From Phycisphaera sp. (GTDB taxonomy: Bacteria; Planctomycetota; Phycisphaerae; Phycisphaerales; Phycisphaeraceae): 64,000 nucleotides of DNA. The notes under the pieces are model-generated. The model did not search any database. It was not told the origin of the DNA and was given only the letters and a program-made list of their open reading frames with translations. Of the stretch, positions 16,945-25,689 are shown one piece after another. The position numbers and the translations under genes were made by a program. Each line of letters begins with the position of its first letter. Position 1 is the first letter of the stretch. The stretch lies in NCBI GenBank assembly GCA_016125215.1, contig WGMF01000015.1:62001-126000 (forward strand), written 5' to 3'.

Positions 16945-18099
16945 ATGACTACCATGCCCTCATCCTCAGGCCCGCCGGACAGAGTCTCCAAGGCGGTGGC
17001 GGCGGTGACCCGCATGCGCAAGCAGCGGCCGCTGACCAAGCGCCGCGGGGCCCAGGGGGCGCTGGGGCCCGACTCGATCTTCGCGGGGCTGGTGCGGGCC
17101 AGTGCCGTGCTGATTCTCGCGATGCTCCTGGCCTTGCTGGTGATCCTCACCCTCTCGGCTATCCCGAGCATCAAGGAATATGGCCTGGGCTTTCTCGTGA
17201 GCAGTGACTGGCGCGCCAACGAATTGGAGCAGCCGATCCGCGACACCAACGGCAAGCTCCAGTTCGACGCCGACAACGAGATCATCACCAAGACCATCCC
17301 GCCGGCCTTCGGCGCTCTGCCGGTGATCTACGGCACGGCGGTCAGCTCGGTCATCGCGCTGGTGCTCGCGGTGCCGATCTCTATCGGCGCGGCTTTATTC
17401 CTGGTGCGCATCTCGCCCAAGCTCCTCACGCCGACCATCGCGTTTCTCATCGAGTTCCTCGCGGCGATCCCGTCGATCGCGTACGGCATCTGGGGCTTGT
17501 TCGTGCTCGCGCCGCTGCTGCAGAAGTACGTCGAGCCGGCCATCTTCGACGTGTTGGGTCGGGTGCCGGGCCTGGGCTGGCTTTTTTATGAAACGATCAC
17601 CTTGGGGGACCACGTGGGGGTCCGCCAACTGCCCCTGACCGGCCGCGACATGTTCTGCGGCGGCATCGTGCTGGCGATCATGATCCTGCCCATCATCACC
17701 GCCATCAGCCGCGACGTGCTCAACAGCGTGCCGCGGGCCCAGATCGAGGGCACCCTGGCGCTGGGCGCGACCTGGTGGCAAAGCTCGTGGGAGATGCTGC
17801 GGTACAGCCGCTCGGCCCTCTTCGGTGCGGTGATGCTCGGCCTGGCGCGGGCCGCCGGCGAGACCATGGCGGTGACGATGGTCATCGGCAACAACTCGCA
17901 GATCAAGGCCTCGATCTTCGCCCCGGCCCAGACCATGTCGAGCCTCCTGGCCAACGAATTCGCCGAGGCCAGCACCGGCCTGCACCGCGCCGCCCTGGCC
18001 GAGGTGGCGCTGATCCTGTTGCTCATGTCCCTGGCCTTCAACATCGTGGCCCGCTGGCTCGTGGTGGGCAAGGGCTCACGCACCAGCGCCGCCCACTAA
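16945..18099 (+). CDS. pstC: Phosphate ABC transporter permease PstC
   Basis: This 384-residue inner-membrane permease has a basic cytoplasmic N-terminus (TRMRKQRPLTKRRG) and a first helix at about residues 48-72. A periplasmic loop of about 75 residues precedes the binding-protein-dependent transport core. Recognisable segments are PVIYGTAVSSVIALVLAVPI, EFLAAIPSIAYGIWGLF and the EAA loop RAQIEGTLALGATWWQSSWEM, which docks PstB. GLARAAGETMAVTMVIGN is the conserved region after the EAA loop. It pairs with PstA encoded 17 bp downstream. ATG 16945 is the first good start. Confidence 0.95.
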   Translation: MTTMPSSSGPPDRVSKAVAAVTRMRKQRPLTKRRGAQGALGPDSIFAGLVRASAVLILAMLLALLVILTLSAIPSIKEYGLGFLVSSDWRANELEQPIRDTNGKLQFDADNEIITKTIPPAFGALPVIYGTAVSSVIALVLAVPISIGAALFLVRISPKLLTPTIAFLIEFLAAIPSIAYGIWGLFVLAPLLQKYVEPAIFDVLGRVPGLGWLFYETITLGDHVGVRQLPLTGRDMFCGGIVLAIMILPIITAISRDVLNSVPRAQIEGTLALGATWWQSSWEMLRYSRSALFGAVMLGLARAAGETMAVTMVIGNNSQIKASIFAPAQTMSSLLANEFAEASTGLHRAALAEVALILLLMSLAFNIVARWLVVGKGSRTSAAH

Positions 18100-18116
18100 A
18101 GGATTTTCCCCTGGAG

Positions 18117-19010
18117 ATGCCACCGCCCATCCTCAATGCCGCCCGCCGACGCGATCGCGGCATCCGCAAAGCCACCCGCATCACCAGCGGCTTCATGCAC
18201 AGCCTCTGCATCCTCTTCACTCTGTTGATCCTCCTGGCCCTCGTGTCGGTCACCGGCTATCTGCTCTACATCGGCTTTAGCTCTATCAACCTCGCCTTCT
18301 TCACCGAAAACCCGATCCCCTACGGCATGGAGGGCTACCCCGGGGGCATGAAAAACGCGATGGTCGGCACCATCATCCTGATCCTCATGGCCTGCGTGCT
18401 GGGCATCCCCTTGGGCATGCTCACGGGCGTCTACCTCTCCGAGTATTCTGCCAACTCCTGGCTCGGGGCGCCGGTGCGTTTTATCTCCGACGTGCTCACC
18501 GGCGTGCCCTCGATCGTCGTGGGCATCCTCGGCTACGAACTGGTGGTCGTGCCGATGGGCAACTACAACGGCTTCGCCGGCGCCGTGGCGCTGGCGTTCA
18601 TCATGATCCCCATCATCGCCCGCACCACCGAGGAAATGCTCCGCCTGGTCCCGCAGAGTTACCGCGAGGCCTCCATCGCGCTGGGCGCCTCGAAGGTCCG
18701 CACCATCTTCAAGGTCGTCATCCCCGCCGCGGTGGGCAGCATCATCACCGGCGTCATGCTCGCCATCGCCCGCGTCGCCGGCGAGACCGCGCCGCTGCTC
18801 TTCACCGCCCTGGGCAGCCGACTGCTCACCCTCGACCCCACCAAGCCCTTCCCCTCGCTGACCGTGCAGATTTTCACATACGCCTCCGGGCCCTACCGGG
18901 AAGAGCGGCAGATGGCCTGGGCGGGTATTCTGATCCTGATCGCGCTGATCTTCGTGCTCAACCTCATCATCCGTTTTGTCGTGCGTTCCAAGCATAAGAT
19001 GACCGCCTAA
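18117..19010 (+). CDS. pstA: Phosphate ABC transporter permease PstA
   Basis: This 297-residue second permease subunit starts at ATG 18117, 17 bp after pstC, with CTGGAG just ahead. A longer open frame runs upstream inside pstC but is only a shadow. Six transmembrane helices are apparent, with GVPSIVVGILGYELVVV, an EAA loop (VPQSYREASIALGASKVRTIF) and IARVAGETAPLLFTALG. Together with PstC it forms the phosphate channel. It ends 15 bp before pstB. Confidence 0.94.
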   Translation: MPPPILNAARRRDRGIRKATRITSGFMHSLCILFTLLILLALVSVTGYLLYIGFSSINLAFFTENPIPYGMEGYPGGMKNAMVGTIILILMACVLGIPLGMLTGVYLSEYSANSWLGAPVRFISDVLTGVPSIVVGILGYELVVVPMGNYNGFAGAVALAFIMIPIIARTTEEMLRLVPQSYREASIALGASKVRTIFKVVIPAAVGSIITGVMLAIARVAGETAPLLFTALGSRLLTLDPTKPFPSLTVQIFTYASGPYREERQMAWAGILILIALIFVLNLIIRFVVRSKHKMTA

Positions 19011-19025
19011 CCGACGATCACACTC

Positions 19026-19946
19026 ATGCCCATGGAGACCCCCATCATGACCCAGTCCACCAAGCCGGTCGGCCCCTCGGCGCCCTCGCCGACCCCGGCC
19101 GGCCCGGCCCCCAAGCCCTCGGCCCAGGTGCACGTGGAGGCCCATCAACCCACCGACAAAATGACCACCATCCACGACGCGGTCCACCAGGAGCAGCACG
19201 TCCTGAACATCAAGGACTTCAACCTTTTCTACGGTAAGAAGCAGGCCCTCTTCAACGTCAACATGGACTTCCCCAAGGGCAAGGTCACCGCGTTGATCGG
19301 CCCATCGGGCTGCGGCAAGTCCACCCTCCTCCGCTCCATCAACCGACTCAACGACCTGATCGACTCGGTCCGCATCACCGGCGAGGTCCGCTTCCGTGAC
19401 AAGAACGTCTTCGACCACGACGTGGATGTCATCGAACTCCGCAAGAGCCTGGGCATGGTCTTCCAGAAGTCCAACCCCTTCCCCATGAGCATCTTCGAGA
19501 ACGTGGTCTACTCGCTCCGCATCGACGGCATCCGCAACCGCTCGGTGCTCGAAGAGGTCTGCGAGAAGTCGCTCCGCGGCGCGGCCCTGTGGGACGAAGT
19601 CAAAGACCGCCTGCACGAGTCGGCACTGGGGATGTCCGGCGGACAGCAGCAGCGCCTCTGCATCGCCCGCGCCATCGCCGCCGAACCCGAGGTCCTGCTC
19701 ATGGACGAGCCCTGCTCCGCGCTCGACCCCATCGCCACCGGCAAGATCGAGGACCTCATCCACAAACTCAAGGGCGAATACACCGTCCTCATCGTCACCC
19801 ACAACATGCAGCAGGCCACCCGCACCAGCGACTACACCGCGTTCATGTACCTGGGCCGGCTCATCGAATACGGCCCGACCATCGACATCTTCACCAACCC
19901 CCGCGCCGTCGAGACCGAAGACTACGTCACCGGGCGTTTTGGGTAA
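19026..19946 (+). CDS. pstB: Phosphate ABC transporter ATP-binding protein PstB
   Basis: This 306-residue ATPase drives phosphate import. It has Walker [10 protein letters not shown], the Q-loop in [12 protein letters not shown], the signature MSGGQQQR, Walker [14 protein letters not shown] and the switch histidine in IVTHNMQQA. The core begins near residue 60. The preceding 55 residues are a Pro/Ala-rich extension that typical PstB proteins (about 250 residues) lack; initiation at the in-frame ATGs at 19032, 19047 or 19161 would shorten or remove it. It lies within the pst operon, 36 bp before phoU. Confidence 0.95.
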   Translation: MPMETPIMTQSTKPVGPSAPSPTPAGPAPKPSAQVHVEAHQPTDKMTTIHDAVHQEQHVLNIKDFNLFYGKKQALFNVNMDFPKGKVTALIGPSGCGKSTLLRSINRLNDLIDSVRITGEVRFRDKNVFDHDVDVIELRKSLGMVFQKSNPFPMSIFENVVYSLRIDGIRNRSVLEEVCEKSLRGAALWDEVKDRLHESALGMSGGQQQRLCIARAIAAEPEVLLMDEPCSALDPIATGKIEDLIHKLKGEYTVLIVTHNMQQATRTSDYTAFMYLGRLIEYGPTIDIFTNPRAVETEDYVTGRFG

Positions 19947-19982
19947 GCTATCCTGCGGGGTAGCCGGGGTTCGGAGGATCGC

Positions 19983-20657
19983 ATGTCACAACACCTTCAA
20001 AGACAGATCGACCGACTCAAGAAGATGATCCTCTCGCTCGGTGCGCTCGTCGAGGAGACTCTCGACGGCGCGATCAAGAGCGTCGAGTCCCGCGACCCCG
20101 CGCTGGCACACAAAGTGGTCGAGGGCGACACGCGTATCGACGCCATGGAGATCGAGGTCGAGGAGGAGTGCCTCCACACCCTCGCCCTGCACCAGCCCGT
20201 CGCGTTTGACCTGCGGTTTGTCATCGCGGTGCTCAAGATCAACAACGACCTCGAACGCATCGGCGACCTGGCGGTCAACATCGCCCAGCGCGTCGATTCG
20301 ATCGTGCTCATCCCCCGCGAGATGGCGCTGCGGTTCAACCTGCTCCACAACGCCCAGAAGGTCCGCACGATGCTCCAGCAGTGCCTCGACGCGCTGGTCA
20401 ACATCGACCCTGAACTGGCACAGAAAGTGCGCGAGACCGACGACGAGGTCGACGCCGACCACCGCCAGAGCTACCGCGTTCTGGCCGACGCCATCCGTGA
20501 AGACCCCGAGAGGGTCGAGAACACGATCCAGTTCCTGAGCATCTCGCGCAACCTCGAGCGCATCGCCGACCACACGGTGAACATTGCAGAGGACGTGATC
20601 TACATGGCCAAGGGCGACATCACCCGCCACAGCCGACCGCACCCGCTCAAGAAATAG
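19983..20657 (+). CDS. phoU: Phosphate signalling regulator PhoU
   Basis: This 224-residue protein consists of two three-helix PhoU repeats. The acidic metal-binding motif of the first repeat is visible as KINNDLERIGDLAVNIAQR (residues about 89-107) and of the second as SISRNLERIADHTVNIAEDV (about 182-201), matching ExxxD-type clusters of the family. PhoU links the Pst transporter to the sensor kinase PhoR and restrains the Pho response when phosphate is plentiful. It closes the operon. No phoR or phoB lies in the window. Confidence 0.95.
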   Translation: MSQHLQRQIDRLKKMILSLGALVEETLDGAIKSVESRDPALAHKVVEGDTRIDAMEIEVEEECLHTLALHQPVAFDLRFVIAVLKINNDLERIGDLAVNIAQRVDSIVLIPREMALRFNLLHNAQKVRTMLQQCLDALVNIDPELAQKVRETDDEVDADHRQSYRVLADAIREDPERVENTIQFLSISRNLERIADHTVNIAEDVIYMAKGDITRHSRPHPLKK

Positions 20658-20815
20658 CTCAACCCCATTGAAGAAGGCGGGTTATAGACTGTCGTTTGGT
20701 TGAGTTGAACCCTCTTTTTGCCGCTCACCCGCCGGGAACCAACCGGTCACGAATGCGTCTAACTCATCGTGAGCGTGGCAGGTCACGCAAGCGCACAACT
20801 TAACCCGAGGTTCAC

Positions 20816-21880
20816 ATGAGCAAGGCACAAATCGTTCAGTCGTGGGTGTTGTTTGTCCTGATCGGCATGACCACATCCGCACAGGCGAAGGAAGACGCTC
20901 CGCACCCGGTACAGGTCGTGGTGAACCTGGCCGATGGGTCGAGGCTGGTTGGGCAAATCTCACTGACCAGCCTACCCATTGATTCCGAGTCCCTGGGCAA
21001 GGTGACGGTCCCCCTGCACACCCTCGGCTCGGTGAAGCTCAGCCCCGACCACGAGTCCGCCACGATCCTGTTCCGCAACGGCGACAAGATTCAGGCTGCG
21101 CTGGCGGTCGACGCGGTCACCCTGAGCACGATTGTGGGCGAGTTGAAGATCTCGCTGGCGGACGTGACCGAGATCGCCGTGTTCGTCCTGCCGGGGGATG
21201 AAGAGTTGAAGCAAGGACTGGCGGCATACTATCCGCTCAACGGCGACGCATTGGACCGCAGCGGCAACCACAACGATGGCAAGGTCGCTGGCGCTGTATT
21301 CGAGGGCAACGCCCTGCGTTTCGCAGGCGACGCTTCGACCTACATGGTGGTCCCACGTACAGAGTCGCTCGAACCGACCGCCGGCCTGACTGTCTCCATG
21401 TGGGTCAAGGGTGTTCCGGGACAGGAGGCCGGTGGCGGCTGGGGGGTGCTCTTGAGGAAGTCCAACCATTTTCAGCCGGGCTACTTCATCCGCGGCGGCG
21501 GGGTGTCGAGCTTTATGGTGGATCAAACCCCCGGGTACGGTTCTTCGGTCGGTGCGCCGTTCGCTCGCTTCGACCCTAACCGCTGGCAACACATCGTGGG
21601 GACGTACTCGCCCTCGGAAGGGGTCATCAAAAACTATCAGGACGGCGTGCTCGTCAACCAGACGCCCTGCACGCTCAAGCTCCTGCACTCGGGCGATCTC
21701 TACATCGGCGGGGCCGTGGTCGCACCCGACGACGGCGGATTCCGCGGCTCGGTGCGTGAGGTACGGATCTATAACCGTGCCCTCTCGGAGCTTGAAGCCC
21801 ACGCCCTGTATCTACGTGACCGTGCGTCCGACAGGGACGCGGCGAACCCACAGCAGAAAATCACCCTCATCCCGCGATGA
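20816..21880 (+). CDS. Secreted LamG/concanavalin-like domain protein
   Basis: This 354-residue protein has a signal peptide (VLFVLIGMTTSAQA, cleavage near residue 24), a small beta-rich N-terminal region of about 100 residues and then a LamG/ConA-like jelly-roll domain. Typical phrases are LAAYYPLNGDALDRSGNHNDG, GLTVSMWVKG, RWQHIVGTYSP and VREVRIYNRALSELEA. LamG domains in planctomycetes usually bind glycans or sit on the cell surface; the partner here is unknown. The first region (ADGSRLVGQISLTSLPIDSE...FRNGDKIQAALAV) looks like a repeated two-strand unit. The gene stands alone and converges with the HD-GYP gene. Confidence 0.8.
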   Translation: MSKAQIVQSWVLFVLIGMTTSAQAKEDAPHPVQVVVNLADGSRLVGQISLTSLPIDSESLGKVTVPLHTLGSVKLSPDHESATILFRNGDKIQAALAVDAVTLSTIVGELKISLADVTEIAVFVLPGDEELKQGLAAYYPLNGDALDRSGNHNDGKVAGAVFEGNALRFAGDASTYMVVPRTESLEPTAGLTVSMWVKGVPGQEAGGGWGVLLRKSNHFQPGYFIRGGGVSSFMVDQTPGYGSSVGAPFARFDPNRWQHIVGTYSPSEGVIKNYQDGVLVNQTPCTLKLLHSGDLYIGGAVVAPDDGGFRGSVREVRIYNRALSELEAHALYLRDRASDRDAANPQQKITLIPR

Positions 21881-21937
21881 TGACCTCAGGTGTGTGTCAC
21901 ACCGCGTCCATCATGGCCTTGTCGTGCGTCATCCGTC

Positions 21938-23323
21938 TCACCCCACCGCGCTGGCCAGCGGCCGCACGATGGTGAGTTTCTTGCCTTTGTCCAACGACAG
22001 ATCGATCGGTTGCCCCATGGCCTGACCCTCGGCGTCAAGGGGTTGGATGATCGGTCGATCCAATGCGTCGGCGTTGGACGCCAGCACGTGCGCGATCCTG
22101 TCGTCCGAGAGTTTGACGTAGGACCCTACGGGGAAGACGCCCGTCGCCTGCACCAATGCGCGGACCGCGGGTTTCCACAGTGTCATCGACGCGGCCTCGC
22201 GGAGCGTCTCTTCAATGGCCATATACGGCGTTCGTGTCGAGCGGTAGCTGCGCGGCTCGGTGATCGCGGCATACGTGTCGGCCACGGCCAGCACACGCGC
22301 CAGGTCGCACAGCCGCGCCTCTCTCAACGAACGCGGATAGCCCGAACCGTTCTCGCGTTCGTGGTGCTGCGCAGCGGCGAGCTTGATGATCGGTTCCACC
22401 ACGCACACGCACTCGAGCAACGATAGCGTAAACACCGGGTGACGGTGGACGCGGGCGCGGTCGACGTCGGTCAGGTCCATGCCCCCGACACGGATGCGCT
22501 GCGGCACGAGCAGCATGCCCAGGTCGTAGAGAAGGCCGGCCTGGGCGATCCGGCGGACATCGCCCTTGGACCAGCGCAGGTTGGCACCGATGGACATGGC
22601 CAGGATCGTCGTCGTGTAGGCGTGGTCGGGGAGGTAGTCTTCCTGGCGGGGGCAGAGCAGCGCGAGCTGGGCGATGCGGGTGGGGAAATGGACGAGCCGA
22701 TCCATCAGCGCATCGACCACGCTGTCGATGCGCGTGATCGGCACGGTGACGCCGGCCTCGATCTGGGCGTACATGAGCCGGAGCTTGTTGACGTCGTCGG
22801 CGCGGAGCTTCTGGAGGTTGTCGGGGTCGGGCCAGTCGTTGAGGTTGGCGTGTTCAAACCAGTTGTTCGAGTCCTGGTGGATGCGCATCTCCAGAGAACC
22901 CGCCTGCTTGAGCAGGTTGTCGTAGATCGCGTCGCACATCAGGATGCGCTCTCGCCGCTGCTGGGCCACGTCGGACTTGGACATGAAGCCGCCGCCCGAT
23001 TCACGCAAGGCATCGAGGTGGTGCGCTTCGATCGCGTCGCCGGCCTCGACGATCACCTGCCCGTTGCGTGAGAGCAGGCCCCGCTGCGCTTTCTGGCCGA
23101 CCTTCAATCCCGACTGGTCGTAGCGGTCGAGGATGCCCGCTTCGACGAGTTCGTCCACCGTGTCAGCGGCAAAGACTTCCACGTCACCGCCACGCGATAT
23201 GGCAGAGATATGTCGCGCGGTGAGCGTCATCCCCGCGGCCAGCAGTTTCTGACCCGTGACGGAGAACAGGTTATTTTCAAACCTGTCGCCGGGCTTGAGA
23301 TTGGAAGTGCGTAGTTTCTCCAT
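21938..23323 (-). CDS. HD-GYP domain protein with degenerate active site
   Basis: This 461-residue protein resembles cyclic-di-GMP phosphodiesterases of the HD-GYP class. The C-terminal half keeps HHERENGSGYP (canonical HHERxDGxGYP), ARVLAVADTYAAIT and RSYR. Three key positions are changed: the metal-binding HDIGK motif reads LLYDLGM, losing H and K, and ADxYDA reads ADTYAA, losing D. Catalysis is therefore doubtful and a binding or scaffolding role is possible. The N-terminal 100 residues contain two similar blocks (LKPGDRFENNLFSVTGQKLLAAG and LKVGQKAQRGLLSRNGQVIVEAG; each shown here is a short motif), like the N-terminal domain of other HD-GYP proteins. ATG 23323 is chosen as start. Confidence 0.82.
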   Translation of the reverse strand: MEKLRTSNLKPGDRFENNLFSVTGQKLLAAGMTLTARHISAISRGGDVEVFAADTVDELVEAGILDRYDQSGLKVGQKAQRGLLSRNGQVIVEAGDAIEAHHLDALRESGGGFMSKSDVAQQRRERILMCDAIYDNLLKQAGSLEMRIHQDSNNWFEHANLNDWPDPDNLQKLRADDVNKLRLMYAQIEAGVTVPITRIDSVVDALMDRLVHFPTRIAQLALLCPRQEDYLPDHAYTTTILAMSIGANLRWSKGDVRRIAQAGLLYDLGMLLVPQRIRVGGMDLTDVDRARVHRHPVFTLSLLECVCVVEPIIKLAAAQHHERENGSGYPRSLREARLCDLARVLAVADTYAAITEPRSYRSTRTPYMAIEETLREAASMTLWKPAVRALVQATGVFPVGSYVKLSDDRIAHVLASNADALDRPIIQPLDAEGQAMGQPIDLSLDKGKKLTIVRPLASAVG

Positions 23324-23565
23324 GACGCCTGTTGCCGCGCGTGCAGGCGGGAGCGATCGCACGTGGCGGTTTCGCCCCTCCCGGCCCACTGCATATACTT
23401 CGGACCGTGCGGCCCGGCTCTTGACGGTTGACCGCAAGAACAGGGATAAGCTTTAACCGTAATTGTGTTATCACACCTTCAAGGCTTGCTTAAGCCTCCG
23501 CCGAATCAAGCCGACCTGCCGATACACCCGCTACAGGTCAGGGATTTTCGACAAAGGACACACCC

Positions 23566-24936
23566 ATGAACGATCCCAACGCCCCCCTGATGCTCAGTGT
23601 CAGCGGGCTTCGCGGGCTTGTCGGCGCTTCACTCACGCCGACCGTTGCGGCGCAGTATGGCTGTGCGATCGCCCGTTATTTTCTGTCGCAGCGCAAGTCG
23701 CCGAACCGGCCGGCCCACGTGGTGATCGGGCGTGACAGTCGGCCCTCGGGGTCGATGGTCGAGGGCGCGGTGGTCTCGGCGTTGCTCGCTTCGGGATGTC
23801 GGGTTACACGCCTGGGCATCGTGAGCACGCCGGGCGTCGCGGTGATGGTGGACGGGCTTCACGCCGACGGGGGTGTGGTCATCACCGCCAGCCACAACCC
23901 GATCATCTGGAACGGCATCAAGACACTCAACCACGAGGGGTCCGCCCCGCCGGGCGATCAGGCCCGCGCCATCATCGACGACTTCCACCACAACCGCGCG
24001 GACCTTGTGGGTGTTGAAAAATACTCGACCCTTGAAGACCACACACGGGCCAATGAAATCCACGCCCGCCGGGTTCTGGATCGGTTGGACACCGGGGCGA
24101 TCCGACGTGCCAAGCTCAGGGTCGTGGTGGACAGTGTCTGCGGCGCGGGGGGGCTTGGCGCCGCGGCGCTCTTGAACGAACTGGGCGTCGAACTGATCCA
24201 TATCCACAAAGAACCCACGGGGATTTTCCCCCACACCCCCGAGCCGACGCGGGAAAACCTTGTCGGCCTTTGCGACGCGGTGAAACAGCACAAGGCCCAC
24301 GTGGGCTTTGCTCAGGACCCCGACGCCGACCGTCTGGCGATCGTGGATGAGCGTGGAGAGTACATCGGCGAGGAATACACGCTCGTGCTCGCCGCGCTGC
24401 GACTGATGGAGCGTAAGCCCGGTCCGATGGCCGCCAACCTCTCGACCTCGCGGATGCTCGACGACGTGGCAGGGCTATTCAACAGTAAGGTCCGCCGCAC
24501 GCCGGTCGGCGAGGCACACGTCGCCGCGGCCATGCGTAAGACCGGCTCAACGATCGGCGGCGAGGGCAACGGCGGGGGGATCTGGCCCGAGGTCGTCTAC
24601 GTCCGCGACAGCCTCTCGGGCATGGGCCTGGTGCTCGAACTGATGGCCACGTCGGGCAAGAGCCTCTCGCAGCTTGTCAGCCGTGTCCCCGCTTATGCCA
24701 TCGTCAAGGACAAGCTGCCCATCAAACCCGGCATGGCCGACCGCGTCTGCGAGGCGATCAAGAAAAAATACGCGGGTCAATCGCTCGACACGCAGGACGG
24801 CCTGCGCATCGACTGGCCCGACCGATGGGTCCACGTCCGCCCCAGCAACACCGAGCCGATCATGCGCATCATCGCCGAGGCCCCGACCGAGGCGGTCGCC
24901 AAAGCACTGGTCGCCGAGGTCCGCGCGGTGGTGTGA
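23566..24936 (+). CDS. glmM: Phosphoglucosamine mutase-like alpha-D-phosphohexomutase
   Basis: This 456-residue enzyme interconverts hexose 6- and 1-phosphates. The catalytic phosphoserine lies in TASHNP (S109), the metal-binding loop is DPDADR, the sugar-specificity loop GEGNGGGIWP and the phosphate-binding loop RPSNTEPIMRI. The order and length match the superfamily. GEGNGG resembles GlmM and archaeal-type phosphoglucosamine/phosphomannomutases, so the symbol is tentative. The product glucosamine-1-phosphate would feed UDP-GlcNAc and cell envelope synthesis. The gene is divergent from the HD-GYP gene across a 242-bp gap. Confidence 0.85.
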   Translation: MNDPNAPLMLSVSGLRGLVGASLTPTVAAQYGCAIARYFLSQRKSPNRPAHVVIGRDSRPSGSMVEGAVVSALLASGCRVTRLGIVSTPGVAVMVDGLHADGGVVITASHNPIIWNGIKTLNHEGSAPPGDQARAIIDDFHHNRADLVGVEKYSTLEDHTRANEIHARRVLDRLDTGAIRRAKLRVVVDSVCGAGGLGAAALLNELGVELIHIHKEPTGIFPHTPEPTRENLVGLCDAVKQHKAHVGFAQDPDADRLAIVDERGEYIGEEYTLVLAALRLMERKPGPMAANLSTSRMLDDVAGLFNSKVRRTPVGEAHVAAAMRKTGSTIGGEGNGGGIWPEVVYVRDSLSGMGLVLELMATSGKSLSQLVSRVPAYAIVKDKLPIKPGMADRVCEAIKKKYAGQSLDTQDGLRIDWPDRWVHVRPSNTEPIMRIIAEAPTEAVAKALVAEVRAVV

Positions 24937-24968
24937 GGGCCGCACCATTGAGCGGTAGAATGTAGAGC

Positions 24969-25295
24969 ATGGCTTTAACCACACGAGCGAACCCAACGCT
25001 TGAAGAAATACGCGGCGTCATCGCCGACGTTGGACCGACTTATCGACTGTGTCGCGTAAGGCTGTTCGGCTCATACGCACACAACAGAGCCAACAACGAA
25101 AGCGATATCGACCTCGTGGTGGAGTTCGATCCCGGCGCGAGAGTCGGTTTGCTGGAGATGGCGGACCTCAAACAGACACTCGAGAAACGCCTTGGGCGAT
25201 CCGTCGACCTCGTGAGCGGCCGGGCCCTGGAGCGCAGCACAAATCCTTACCGTCGCCGGGCTATCCTCAACTCGGCCGTGACCCTTTATGGTTGA
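24969..25295 (+). CDS. MNT-domain nucleotidyltransferase antitoxin (MntA-like)
   Basis: This 108-residue minimal nucleotidyltransferase has the fold signature LFGSYAHNRANNESDIDL (G34-S35 and D46/D48 metal ligands). It overlaps the following HEPN gene by 8 bp, the usual MNT-HEPN arrangement. In characterised pairs the MNT protein neutralises the HEPN RNase, in some cases by transferring AMP to its active-site tyrosine. ATG 24969 lies 32 bp after the phosphohexomutase stop. The pair is compact and could have moved in by transfer, but base composition does not stand out strongly. Confidence 0.88.
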   Translation: MALTTRANPTLEEIRGVIADVGPTYRLCRVRLFGSYAHNRANNESDIDLVVEFDPGARVGLLEMADLKQTLEKRLGRSVDLVSGRALERSTNPYRRRAILNSAVTLYG

Positions 25296-25632
25296 TGACG
25301 TACAAGCCAGTCTGCTCCGGGATATCCTCGATTCCGCACGCGCGATCCGTGAGTATCTTGCGGGTGTGAGCTATGAGAGCTTCGCGGGTAACACTGAAAA
25401 ACAAGACGCGGTGGTCAGACGCTTCGAGATCATCGGCGAAGCCTCGGGCAAGCTCAGCCCACAAGCGAGGGCTCTGTTCCCCAATCTGCCGTTTCAAAGG
25501 ATGAGAGGGATGCGGAACATCCTCATCCACGATTACGGCGAAGTGGACATCGGGCAGGTCTGGCAAACAGCCACGCACGACCTCGAACCGCTGATCGATG
25601 AGATTTCGGGTTTTCTCGACCGAGTCCCCTGA
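25288..25632 (+). CDS. HEPN-domain ribonuclease toxin (HepT-like, DUF86)
   Basis: This 114-residue all-helical protein carries the HEPN catalytic motif RX4HXY as RNILIHDY (R76, H81, Y83). The motif is intact, so the RNase should be active and Y83 is available for AMP modification. Other family landmarks are the EIIGEASGKL helix and the RGMRN helix start. It starts with ATG 25288 inside the antitoxin gene, so the two are translationally coupled. It ends 57 bp before purL. Confidence 0.88.
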   Translation: MVDDVQASLLRDILDSARAIREYLAGVSYESFAGNTEKQDAVVRRFEIIGEASGKLSPQARALFPNLPFQRMRGMRNILIHDYGEVDIGQVWQTATHDLEPLIDEISGFLDRVP

Positions 25633-25689
25633 TTGAGGCACATCCCACACGGGCGTGAGTGCGGCGTAGGGTTTCGTACAATACGCCGC

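Noticed and set aside
17775-18116. Long N-terminal extension of PstA
   Set aside because: It overlaps pstC in another frame; PstA homology begins at ATG 18117, which has a purine-rich leader.
18096-19802. A 568-codon open frame on the minus strand across pstA and pstB
   Set aside because: It is antisense to two genes with unmistakable motifs, and its product is a low-complexity Gly/Asp/His-rich sequence typical of the complement of GC-rich codons.
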